Part shown: piece by piece, positions 1-6,605 of the stretch
How positions within the stretch are numbered: position 1 is the stretch's first letter
Layout: each line of letters begins with the position of its first letter
NCBI GenBank assembly: GCA_900545725.1
Contig: URAI01000058.1
Coordinates: 1-15,518 of the forward strand
DNA length: 15,518 bases
Origin: an uncultured Eubacterium sp.
GTDB taxonomy: Bacteria > Bacillota > Clostridia > Lachnospirales > Lachnospiraceae
Direction: 5' to 3'
Position numbers and translations under genes: made by a program
The notes under the pieces: model-generated
What the model was told of the DNA's origin: nothing
The model's input: the letters and a program-made list of their open reading frames with translations, nothing else
Database searches by the model: none

Positions 1-98
1 GATACAAGATTAAAATTGAAAAATCCAATCAGTCCCCAGTTAATGGCTCCTATAATTACAATTGTCAATGCTGTATAGTCAAAGCCTTTGGAATTCAT
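1..98 (-). CDS. DUF378 family small membrane protein (5' part only)
   Basis: This is the first 32 codons of a leftward gene cut by the window edge. It begins with ATG at 98-96, preceded by an excellent Shine-Dalgarno (AGGAGGTGC on the minus strand, 112-104). The peptide starts MNSKGFDYTALTIVIIGAIN and continues WGLIGFFNFNLV. The hydrophobic stretch with the G-A-I-N-W-G-L-I-G core is characteristic of DUF378 (YuzA-like) proteins, which are short two-helix membrane proteins of unknown function. The gene is divergent from the HlyD-like gene, with about 157 bp between the two starts. Family assignment rests on the motif; nothing can be said about its C terminus. Confidence 0.75.
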   Translation of the reverse strand, partial: MNSKGFDYTALTIVIIGAINWGLIGFFNFNLV

Positions 99-176
99 TT
101 TATGCACCTCCTGATAAATTTACATTATTATTGTTGACAGATAAGTAAAAAATATTTTGGAAGATTTTGTAAATAC

Positions 177-205
177 TTGTTTATGTCGCCTGTAAGTGGT
201 AAAAT
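177..205 (+). promoter_or_regulatory. Sigma-A-type promoter for the HlyD-like/yggS/sepF block
   Basis: TTGTTT (177-182), a 17-bp spacer and TAAAAT (200-205), with TGG directly before the -10 giving an extended -10 (TGGTAAAAT). It lies about 50 bp upstream of the start codon at 256. A TTGACA at 134-139 nearby has no -10 partner at suitable spacing. Confidence 0.6.
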
Positions 206-255
206 ATTATAGTTAAACAGACATGCATGAATATGCATAGTGTTCGGAGGAAGCG

Positions 256-1653
256 ATGGCTGAAAGAAATAACAAAAAAGTTCTTAAATACAGAAGAAAG
301 CCTAAGACAGCTTTAATTATAATGACAGCTGTGCTGATATATATTATATGCTTTATAGTAATGTATATGTCCAAGTCAAAGGTCCGTTCATATGAGGTTG
401 AGGCGGGAACACTTACTGCTAATGCTACATTTACAGGAGTAGCGTTAAGGAGTGAGAAAGTTTATAATTCTGAATATTCAGGTAATATTAATTACTATCA
501 GAGAGAAGGTACAAGAGTTAAGAATGGAGATACTTTATATACAGTAGATGAGACAGGAAGAGTGGCGCAGATATTGTCACAGTATTCCAAGGCTGATGAA
601 AATTCACTTACAAAATCAAGCCTTGCTACGATAAAGACGACACTGAATAACTTTAAGACAAGCTATGACGGCAGTAATTTTTCGGAAGTATATGATATGA
701 AGACGGATATTAATTCAACAATATTGCAAGCCATGAATGAGAATATAATCAATAACATGGAGTCAATAATTGAAAGTACCGGAAGCCAGAATCTGTTCAG
801 GACTGTTAATGCACAGGAAGGCGGGATAGTAGTATATTCTGTTGATGGATATGAGAATAAGGCAGAAAGTGACATTACGTCGTCATCATTTGATAAGAAG
901 TCATATGTCAGGAATAATCTGAAATCAGAAGAACTGATTGTATCTGGAAGTCCGGCATATAAGCTTGTAACAAGTGAGGAATGGAATATATATATTCCAT
1001 TAAGTCAGGATCAGATAAAGGAATATGACCTTTCGTCTAAAAATACAATTACAATCAAATTAAAAAAAGATGGTATTACAACACAGGGGAAATTTGCCAT
1101 TATTAGCAATAATGGCAACAGCTATGGCAGAATAACACTTGATAAGTATGTAATACGCTATGCCACCGACAGACTGATAGACCTTGAGGTAGTATCGACA
1201 GGAAAGAGTGGGCTTAAGATACCTGTAAGTGCTGTTACTGATTCGGAATTTTATACAATACCAACGGAGTATCTTACAGAAGGTAGTAAGAAAGAAGTAG
1301 GCTTTATATGCGAGACATATGATGAAAACAGACAGGTTGTAAGCCGTTTTACAGAGGCAGAGATATATAAGAAGACGGATACTGTGTGCTATGTAAGTAA
1401 AGAAAGTTTTAATATAGGTGATGTAATAGCAATGCCGGGTGATGCCTCAAGAAGGTATATAGTAGGTGCAGTGGATAAGCTTAAAGGTGTATTTTGTGTT
1501 AATACGGGATATACAGTATTTAAGGTTATCGATATCATAGATGAGAATAATGAATATTGTGTTGTTAAGAAAGATACCACACATGGAATATCCGTATATG
1601 ACCATATAGTGCTTGATGCGCAGAAATATTCTGAAAATGATATGATTTATTAA
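256..1653 (+). CDS. HlyD-like membrane adaptor protein of the division-gene cluster
   Basis: The 465-residue protein starts at ATG 256 behind CGGAGGA (245-251). It has a basic N terminus (residues 1-18), one transmembrane helix at about 19-38, and then an extracytoplasmic region. Residues about 60-100 (GVALRSEKV...SGNINYYQREGTRVKNGDTL) look like the biotinyl/lipoyl-like half-motif of HlyD/RND membrane-fusion proteins, and beta-rich segments follow. There is no transporter or outer-membrane partner beside it, so an efflux role is not supported. The neighbours are yggS and sepF, and proteins of this type are commonly annotated at this place in Lachnospiraceae. A cell-envelope role linked to division is an inference. 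It is probably cotranscribed with yggS, which begins 32 bp after its stop. Confidence 0.75.
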   Translation: MAERNNKKVLKYRRKPKTALIIMTAVLIYIICFIVMYMSKSKVRSYEVEAGTLTANATFTGVALRSEKVYNSEYSGNINYYQREGTRVKNGDTLYTVDETGRVAQILSQYSKADENSLTKSSLATIKTTLNNFKTSYDGSNFSEVYDMKTDINSTILQAMNENIINNMESIIESTGSQNLFRTVNAQEGGIVVYSVDGYENKAESDITSSSFDKKSYVRNNLKSEELIVSGSPAYKLVTSEEWNIYIPLSQDQIKEYDLSSKNTITIKLKKDGITTQGKFAIISNNGNSYGRITLDKYVIRYATDRLIDLEVVSTGKSGLKIPVSAVTDSEFYTIPTEYLTEGSKKEVGFICETYDENRQVVSRFTEAEIYKKTDTVCYVSKESFNIGDVIAMPGDASRRYIVGAVDKLKGVFCVNTGYTVFKVIDIIDENNEYCVVKKDTTHGISVYDHIVLDAQKYSENDMIY

Positions 1654-1684
1654 TGATAAAAGAGACTGCAGAATGGAGGAATAT

Positions 1685-2377
1685 ATGCTTAAAGAAAATA
1701 TACAGATTGTAGAAGATAATATCAGAAAAGCATGTGAAAGGAGCGGACGTGATCCAAAGGATGTGCTTCTTTTGCCGGTAAGCAAGACTAAGCCGGAAAG
1801 CATGATTGAAGAGGTATATGACCTTGGAGTAAGGGAATTTGGAGAGAATTATGTTCAGGAGCTGTGTCAGAAGATAGATAATATGCATGACGATATTAAA
1901 TGGCACATGATTGGACATCTCCAAAGGAATAAGGTCAAGTATATTATCGGCAGGGTTGCACTTATTCATTCAGTAGATTCTGTAAGACTTGCGGCAGAGA
2001 TTAGCAAAGAGGCTGTTAAAAAAAATGTAGAAGCCGATATTCTTGTTGAAGTAAATGTTGGAATGGAAGAGAACAAATTCGGAATAACGGTTGAAAGTGC
2101 TTATGAGAACATAAAGGAGATGGCAGCATTTCCAGGGATACATATAAAAGGGCTTATGACAAGTGCTCCATATGTTTCTAATCCTGAGGATAATAGAAAA
2201 TATTTTAGGCAATTAAAGCAATTATCTGTTGACATACAGTCTAAAAACATTGATAATGTTGATATGGGTATTTTGTCAATGGGAATGACAAATGATTATG
2301 TGGTGGCTGTTGAAGAAGGTGCCACTATCGTAAGAGTGGGGACAGCTATTTTTGGGGCCCGAAATTATAATTTATAA
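1685..2377 (+). CDS. yggS: YggS/PLPBP family pyridoxal-phosphate homeostasis protein
   Basis: The protein is 230 residues, the normal family length. The PLP-binding lysine is K34 in the PVSKTKP motif at the end of the first strand. Other family signatures are WHMIGHLQRNK (73-83), GLMTSAP (156-162), LSMGMTND (197-204) and RVGTAIFG (217-224). The fold is a single-domain TIM barrel like alanine racemase, with no established catalytic activity; it buffers PLP and affects vitamin B6 and amino-acid balance. I chose ATG 1685 over the in-frame ATG 1673 because GGAGGA (1675-1680) overlaps the earlier ATG and sits correctly for 1685. The gene lies between the HlyD-like gene and sepF, matching ylmE-ylmF in Bacillus. 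Confidence 0.93.
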   Translation: MLKENIQIVEDNIRKACERSGRDPKDVLLLPVSKTKPESMIEEVYDLGVREFGENYVQELCQKIDNMHDDIKWHMIGHLQRNKVKYIIGRVALIHSVDSVRLAAEISKEAVKKNVEADILVEVNVGMEENKFGITVESAYENIKEMAAFPGIHIKGLMTSAPYVSNPEDNRKYFRQLKQLSVDIQSKNIDNVDMGILSMGMTNDYVVAVEEGATIVRVGTAIFGARNYNL

Positions 2378-2390
2378 TTAGGAGAGTAAA

Positions 2391-2915
2391 ATGAGTATAA
2401 TTGATGGTGTAAAGAACGTTTTTAAATTTAATGATGACTACGACTATGAAGATGATGACGATTATGGTTACGACTATGAAGATGATGACTATGATGATAA
2501 GTCATATTCCAGGAAGAAGTTGTTTCAGGGTAATAAAAAATATGACGATGATGATGAGGAAGACAGAGGACGCTCAAAGAGCAAGGTGGTTCCTATTAAG
2601 ACAGGAGGACACAGAGGTCTTGAAGTTGTTGTAATACGCCCTGAATCAATGGAGGATGCAAGTGAGATTACAGACACACTTCTAACAGGTAAAGCTGTAG
2701 TCCTTAATCTGGAAGGAATACATGTTGAGATAGCACAGAGAATTATTGATTATTCAGCGGGTTCATGCTATGCTATGAGAGGTAATCTCCAAAAGATTAC
2801 TAATTACATATTCCTTGTAACACCACCTAATGTTGATATATCAGGAGATATTCCTGAACTTGTTGCAGGTGGAATTGATCTTGCAGCTTTCAGTAAAGGA
2901 GAACAGAAACTTTAA
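2391..2915 (+). CDS. sepF: Cell division protein SepF
   Basis: The protein is 174 residues. A short amphipathic start (MSIIDGVKNVFKF) is the membrane-binding helix, followed by a very acidic linker (about 15-60) made almost entirely of D, Y and E with a few basic residues. The globular SepF/DUF552 domain covers about 75-170, with VVLNLEGIHVEIAQRIIDY and the TPPNVDISGD strand typical of the family. SepF polymerises into rings, binds the C-terminal tail of FtsZ and tethers the Z-ring to the membrane. Start ATG 2391 follows AGGAGA (2380-2385) and lies 13 bp after yggS, so the two are translationally close and probably cotranscribed. The acidic linker is unusually repetitive. Confidence 0.95.
   Translation: MSIIDGVKNVFKFNDDYDYEDDDDYGYDYEDDDYDDKSYSRKKLFQGNKKYDDDDEEDRGRSKSKVVPIKTGGHRGLEVVVIRPESMEDASEITDTLLTGKAVVLNLEGIHVEIAQRIIDYSAGSCYAMRGNLQKITNYIFLVTPPNVDISGDIPELVAGGIDLAAFSKGEQKL
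2439..2489 (+). repeat. Tandem repeat encoding the SepF acidic D/Y linker
   Basis: A 21-bp segment beginning TACGACTATGAAG occurs identically at 2439-2459 and 2469-2489, a 30-bp period. Each copy encodes Y-D-Y-E-D-D-D. The codon-for-codon identity suggests a recent slippage or duplication event. Confidence 0.85.
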
Positions 2916-2938
2916 TTATCAGATATATAATATTTATA

Positions 2939-2971
2939 TTGCCACCTGTGATATTATTACACGGGTGGCAA
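2939..2971 (+). terminator. Hairpin after sepF, possible terminator
   Basis: TTGCCACCTGTG (2939-2950) pairs with CACGGGTGGCAA (2960-2971), allowing one T-G pair, around a 9-nt AT-rich loop. The stem is strong but is followed by CATTTAAAA rather than a good U-tract. It may stabilise the end of the sepF mRNA or terminate weakly. Confidence 0.5.
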
Positions 2972-3002
2972 CATTTAAAATATACATAAATATCAGCTGT
3001 AT

Positions 3003-3030
3003 ATCTGTGTGGCAGACAGCACAGATTTTT
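3003..3030 (+). terminator. Small hairpin plus T-run upstream of aroB
   Basis: ATCTGTG (3003-3009) pairs with CACAGAT (3020-3026), and TTTT follows at 3027-3030. This looks like a weak intrinsic terminator or attenuator in the aroB leader, 36 bp before the start codon. Confidence 0.4.
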
Positions 3031-3065
3031 ATAGGAATTAAAATGTCTGCGGAATGGAGATTAAC

Positions 3066-4154
3066 ATGTCGGAATTAATTACAGTACATTATAATGAAAA
3101 ACCAATATATGATATTGCTATTGAGAAGGATTTTTCAAAGCTTGCCATGAAAGTATCAGAGCTTGGCATAAGTGGAAGAAAATTGTGTATAGTTACGGAC
3201 AGCAATGTTGGAGAGCTTTATGCAGATGAAGTAAAAAATGAACTTGAAAAGACAGGCAATGCTGTATTTGTATATACATTCAGAGCCGGAGAGGCAAGCA
3301 AGAATCTTAATACGGTTGAGGATGTATATGAATATCTTATAATTAATAAGTTCGATAGAAAGGATATGATTGTTGCACTGGGCGGCGGCGTGGTAGGCGA
3401 TCTTGCAGGCTTTACAGCAGCAACATACCTTAGAGGTATTGATTTTATACAGGTTCCGACTTCTCTTCTTGCACAGGTTGATTCGAGCATAGGCGGTAAG
3501 ACAGGTGTTGATTTTAGAGCATATAAGAATATGGTCGGTGCATTTCATCAGCCACGTCTTGTATATATGAATCTTTCAGTGCTGGGTTCGCTTAGTGAAA
3601 GACTATTTAATTCCGGCTTTGGTGAGATAATAAAGCATGGCTTTATCAGGGACAAGGAGTATTATACGTGGCTTAAGGAAAATATACAGCATATTAAGTC
3701 ACATGATTACGATGCACTTGAGAATATGATTGCCATAAGCTGTAATATCAAAAGAAGAGTAGTTGAACTGGATCCTACAGAAAAAGGTGACAGGGCACTA
3801 CTTAACTTTGGACATACACTTGGACATGCCATTGAAAAGCTTAAGAATTTTGAGCTGTATCATGGAGAATGTGTTGTACTTGGAATGGTTGCAGCGTTGG
3901 AAATCTCAAGGACAAGACAGCTTATAAGTGATGCTGAATATGAGGATGCAATTAATACATTTAAGGCATATAACTTCCCTGTAACTGTGGATGGAATATC
4001 CGTTGAAGATGTGATAAAGGTATCCAAAAATGATAAGAAGATGGATGCAGGTAAGATTAAGTTCATACTTCTTGACAGGATTGGCAATGCATATATAGAT
4101 AAAACAGTAACAGATGATGAGATGAGAGCAGCTTTATCAAAAGTAATAATATGA
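3066..4154 (+). CDS. aroB: 3-dehydroquinate synthase
   Basis: The enzyme converts DAHP to 3-dehydroquinate, the second step of the shikimate pathway, using NAD and a divalent metal. The protein is 362 residues, of normal length. Visible motifs are the NAD-binding GGGVVGDLAGF (106-116), VPTSLLAQVDSSIGGKTGVD (130-149), GFGEIIKHG (184-192), LNFGHTLGHAIE (246-257) and YHGECVVLGM (265-274). The expected metal ligands E187, H250 and H266 are all present. I chose ATG 3066 over the in-frame ATG 3054 because GGAGA (3056-3060) overlaps the earlier ATG and suits 3066. It stands alone among division and envelope genes with no other aro gene nearby. Two hairpins separate it from sepF, so it may be regulated separately. 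Confidence 0.96.
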   Translation: MSELITVHYNEKPIYDIAIEKDFSKLAMKVSELGISGRKLCIVTDSNVGELYADEVKNELEKTGNAVFVYTFRAGEASKNLNTVEDVYEYLIINKFDRKDMIVALGGGVVGDLAGFTAATYLRGIDFIQVPTSLLAQVDSSIGGKTGVDFRAYKNMVGAFHQPRLVYMNLSVLGSLSERLFNSGFGEIIKHGFIRDKEYYTWLKENIQHIKSHDYDALENMIAISCNIKRRVVELDPTEKGDRALLNFGHTLGHAIEKLKNFELYHGECVVLGMVAALEISRTRQLISDAEYEDAINTFKAYNFPVTVDGISVEDVIKVSKNDKKMDAGKIKFILLDRIGNAYIDKTVTDDEMRAALSKVII

Positions 4155-4211
4155 TATTGAACAAACGGATTATTATAATAATAAATAATTAATTTTTAAG
4201 GTGGATTGATA

Positions 4212-4736
4212 ATGGATAACAGAAAAAGAAATGCTTCACTTATTATATATATTGCCGGGGTAATAATTCTTACATTTACAGACCAGCTGACAAAAGTAAT
4301 GGCAGCAGATTATCTTAAGGGAAAGTCGCCATTTGTCATAATTGATAATGTATTTGAGCTTTACTATCTTGAAAATAGTGGTGCAGCCTGGGGAGTTATG
4401 AGTGGGGCGAGATATTTCTTTCTTATTCTTACTGTCGTTATAGTTGCTATAGTTATATATGTAAGTATTAAGATGCCACATACAAACAGAATGGTGCCTT
4501 TAAGAGGTACACTTATTCTGTTAAGTGCCGGAGCAGTGGGCAATTTCATAGACAGGTTATGTTTTGGATATGTAAGGGATTTTATCTATTTTAAACTGAT
4601 TAATTTTCCTGTATTTAATGTTGCTGATATATATGTTACAGTTTCGGTAATTATATTTGCAATATTAATACTGTTTGTATATAAGGAAGATGAATTTGAA
4701 TTTATTAAAAAAAATAGCAAGGCAGACAGCCTTTGA
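4212..4736 (+). CDS. lspA: Lipoprotein signal peptidase (signal peptidase II)
   Basis: This membrane aspartyl protease removes signal peptides from diacylglyceryl-modified prolipoproteins. The protein is 174 residues with four hydrophobic segments (about 9-28, 66-88, 98-113 and 138-158). The catalytic aspartates are D114 in GNFIDR and D139 in FNVAD, and the conserved ENSGAAWG lies at 54-61. ATG 4212 is preferred over the TTG at 4206 because AAGGTGG (4199-4205) gives good spacing to it. The last residues (NSKADSL) and the stop codon are encoded inside the dispersed repeat at 4716-4811, so the original C terminus may have been replaced. rluD follows after a 73-bp gap, as in many Firmicutes. Confidence 0.95.
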   Translation: MDNRKRNASLIIYIAGVIILTFTDQLTKVMAADYLKGKSPFVIIDNVFELYYLENSGAAWGVMSGARYFFLILTVVIVAIVIYVSIKMPHTNRMVPLRGTLILLSAGAVGNFIDRLCFGYVRDFIYFKLINFPVFNVADIYVTVSVIIFAILILFVYKEDEFEFIKKNSKADSL

Positions 4737-4811
4737 TGGCCTAAGAAAATCGTCTGTGCGAAATTTTTCGCATCTTTGCGATAAAAGCTGCTCAGGAATG
4801 GGGATTAGTGT
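4716..4811 (+). repeat. Dispersed ~95-bp repeat, copy A, carrying a ribosome binding site
   Basis: This stretch aligns with the reverse complement of 15508-15411. Shared runs in the same order are TTGATGGC, GTCTGTGC, AAATTTTTC and GAATGG-GATTAGT, with a small length difference in the middle. It contains a near-perfect palindrome TGCGAAATTTTTCGCA (4757-4772) and a short GCC/GGC pair (4729-4740). It begins inside the lspA coding region and supplies its stop codon. It ends with GGGGATTAGTG, which gives rluD its Shine-Dalgarno and overlaps its GTG start. Confidence 0.75.
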
Positions 4812-5820
4812 GAAAAATAGGATTAATATATTAAAAGATATTGCAGATAATGAAAATGATACAGGTAATATTGCCGGTACAATAGAAAAAGAATCAGAAA
4901 AAAGATTACATCTGGTGGTTGATGAAAGTGATGTTAATACGAGAATAGATAAGTATATAGCAGATGAGCTGGATGGGTATTCAAGATCATTTATACAAAA
5001 ACTTATAAAAGATAATAATGTATTGGTTAATGGCAGGGCAGTAAAGCCTAATTATAATATAGGTATATCAGACAATATAGACATAGTTCTGCCGAAGCTT
5101 ACAGAGCCTCAGATTGAAGCAGAAAATATATCACTTGACATTATATATGAGGACGATGATATCATAGTAGTAAATAAACCTAAAGGTATGGTAGTTCATC
5201 CTGCGGCAGGACATTATTCGGGAACTCTTGTCAATGCTCTTATGTATCACTGCCGGGATAATCTTTCCGGTATAAATGGTGTATTAAGACCGGGTATAGT
5301 GCATAGAATAGATATGGATACAACAGGAGTTCTTGTTGTATGTAAAAATGATTTCAGCCATAATAGCATAGCACAACAGTTAAGTGTCCATTCAATTACA
5401 AGAAAATATAATGCAATTGTATATAATGCAATTAATGAGCCGGATGGAACAGTTGATGCGCCAATAGGAAGAAGCCAGACCAACCGTAAGAAGATGGCAA
5501 TAGATAATAAGAATGGAAGAAGAGCAGTGACGCATTATCATGTCATTAAGAATCTTGGGAAATATGCATATATAGAATGTCAGCTTGAAACAGGAAGAAC
5601 ACATCAGATACGAGTACATATGTCAAGTATCGGACATCCTCTGCTCGGTGATGAGGTATATTGTTCGGCTAAATCACCATATAAGCTGCAGGGACAGACA
5701 TTGCATGCAAGAGTATTGGGTTTTATACATCCAAGGACAGGTAATTATATGGAATTTGAGGCTCCACTTCCTGATTATTTTCAAAAGGTGCTGGCAGATC
5801 TTGAAGCTAAATGCCAGTGA
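4810..5820 (+). CDS. rluD: RluD/YlyB family 23S rRNA pseudouridine synthase
   Basis: The protein is 336 residues from the chosen start. An S4 RNA-binding domain covers about 43-95, followed by the PseudoU_synth_2 domain. The catalytic aspartate is D168 in VHRIDMDTTGVLV. Other family motifs are VVNKPKGMVVHP (120-131), the THQIRVHM element (264-271) and GHPLLGDEVY (275-284). The family makes pseudouridines in large-subunit rRNA, classically in helix 69, but substrate specificity here is inferred only. The start is taken as GTG 4810, five bases after GGGGA (4800-4804). The longer frame back to ATG 4675 would overlap lspA and translate the dispersed repeat. Even so, about 40 residues precede the S4 domain, longer than usual. 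Confidence 0.9.
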   Translation: MKNRINILKDIADNENDTGNIAGTIEKESEKRLHLVVDESDVNTRIDKYIADELDGYSRSFIQKLIKDNNVLVNGRAVKPNYNIGISDNIDIVLPKLTEPQIEAENISLDIIYEDDDIIVVNKPKGMVVHPAAGHYSGTLVNALMYHCRDNLSGINGVLRPGIVHRIDMDTTGVLVVCKNDFSHNSIAQQLSVHSITRKYNAIVYNAINEPDGTVDAPIGRSQTNRKKMAIDNKNGRRAVTHYHVIKNLGKYAYIECQLETGRTHQIRVHMSSIGHPLLGDEVYCSAKSPYKLQGQTLHARVLGFIHPRTGNYMEFEAPLPDYFQKVLADLEAKCQ

Positions 5821-5902
5821 TTGATATTGTTATAAAAAGTGAAAAAAGATATAAATTTTATAAAATGTATATATAATTGTAGAAATATGTGATAAAAAGT
5901 TG

Positions 5903-5908
5903 TATAAT
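5903..5908 (+). promoter_or_regulatory. Likely -10 element for the kinase-like/pseudo-transpeptidase pair
   Basis: A perfect TATAAT lies 53 bp upstream of the first possible start. The best -35 candidates are poor: TAGAAA at 5880-5885 with a 17-bp spacer, or TTGTAG at 5877-5882 with a 20-bp spacer. The promoter is therefore tentative. Confidence 0.4.
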
Positions 5909-5961
5909 AAATACATTATATAAGAGATATATGTAATAAGTGCGATAGGAGGCAGATGATT

Positions 5962-6591
5962 ATGGATGAAAGAACAGTTATTACAATAGGACGAGAATTT
6001 GGAAGCGGTGGACATGAGATTGGAACCAAGCTTGCGCAGAGATTAGGAGTTAAGTGTTATGATAAAGAACTTCTTGCAATAGCTGCAAAGGAAAGTGGTT
6101 TGTGTGAAGACCTTTTTGAATCACAGGATGAGAAGCCTACTAACAGTTTTTTATATTCGCTTGTAATGGATACATATTCATTAGGATATACTAATTCATA
6201 TGTTAATATGCCGATTAACCATAAGGTATTTTTAGCACAGTTTGATGCTATTAAGAAGATTGCTCAGAGAGAACCATGTGTTATAGTTGGTCGTTGTGCA
6301 GATTATGCATTAGAGGATGATCCATTTGCAGTAAGCGTATTTATCAAGGCTGATATTGATAAGAGAGTTGAAAGAATTAAGAAGACATATGAACTTTCTG
6401 AGAATAAGGCGGCAGATCTTATACAGAAGACTGATAAGAAGAGAGCAAGCTATTATAACTATTATTCAAGCAAGAAGTGGGGAGAAGCTAAGAGCTACGA
6501 CTTGTGCATAGACAGTGGAGAACTTGGAATTGAAGGCTGTATAGACCTTATCATGAAGTATATTGAATTAAAAGAAAAGAATAACAAATAA
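5962..6591 (+). CDS. Cytidylate kinase-like family protein
   Basis: The protein is 209 residues. It opens with VITIGREFGSGGHEIGTKLAQ, in which G10-REFGSGGHEIG-21 is the modified P-loop of the Cytidylate_kin2 (PF13189) family. VIVGRCADYAL (108-117) is a second family motif, followed by FIKADIDKRVERI (128-140) in the lid region. Members are annotated as cytidylate kinase-like nucleotide kinases, but their substrate is generally untested, and a housekeeping cmk would normally be encoded elsewhere. ATG 5962 is preferred over ATG 5956 because AGGAGG (5947-5952) is only three bases from the latter. It is followed after 14 bp by the membrane-anchored pseudo-transpeptidase, so the two are probably one transcript. 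Confidence 0.82.
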   Translation: MDERTVITIGREFGSGGHEIGTKLAQRLGVKCYDKELLAIAAKESGLCEDLFESQDEKPTNSFLYSLVMDTYSLGYTNSYVNMPINHKVFLAQFDAIKKIAQREPCVIVGRCADYALEDDPFAVSVFIKADIDKRVERIKKTYELSENKAADLIQKTDKKRASYYNYYSSKKWGEAKSYDLCIDSGELGIEGCIDLIMKYIELKEKNNK

Positions 6592-6605
6592 GAGTGATTT
6601 GACTT

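Noticed and set aside
2830..3078. 82-codon plus-strand ORF across the end of sepF and the aroB leader
   Set aside because: It overlaps sepF out of frame, runs through two hairpins and lacks a Shine-Dalgarno; its composition is that of translated AT-rich spacer.
4212..4736. TTG start at 4206 for lspA
   Set aside because: It overlaps the ribosome binding site region (AAGGTGG 4199-4205), which is correctly spaced for ATG 4212.
4675..4809. Longer N terminus for the pseudouridine synthase from ATG 4675
   Set aside because: It would overlap lspA by about 60 bp and translate the dispersed repeat. No ribosome binding site precedes 4675, whereas GGGGA is ideally placed for GTG 4810.
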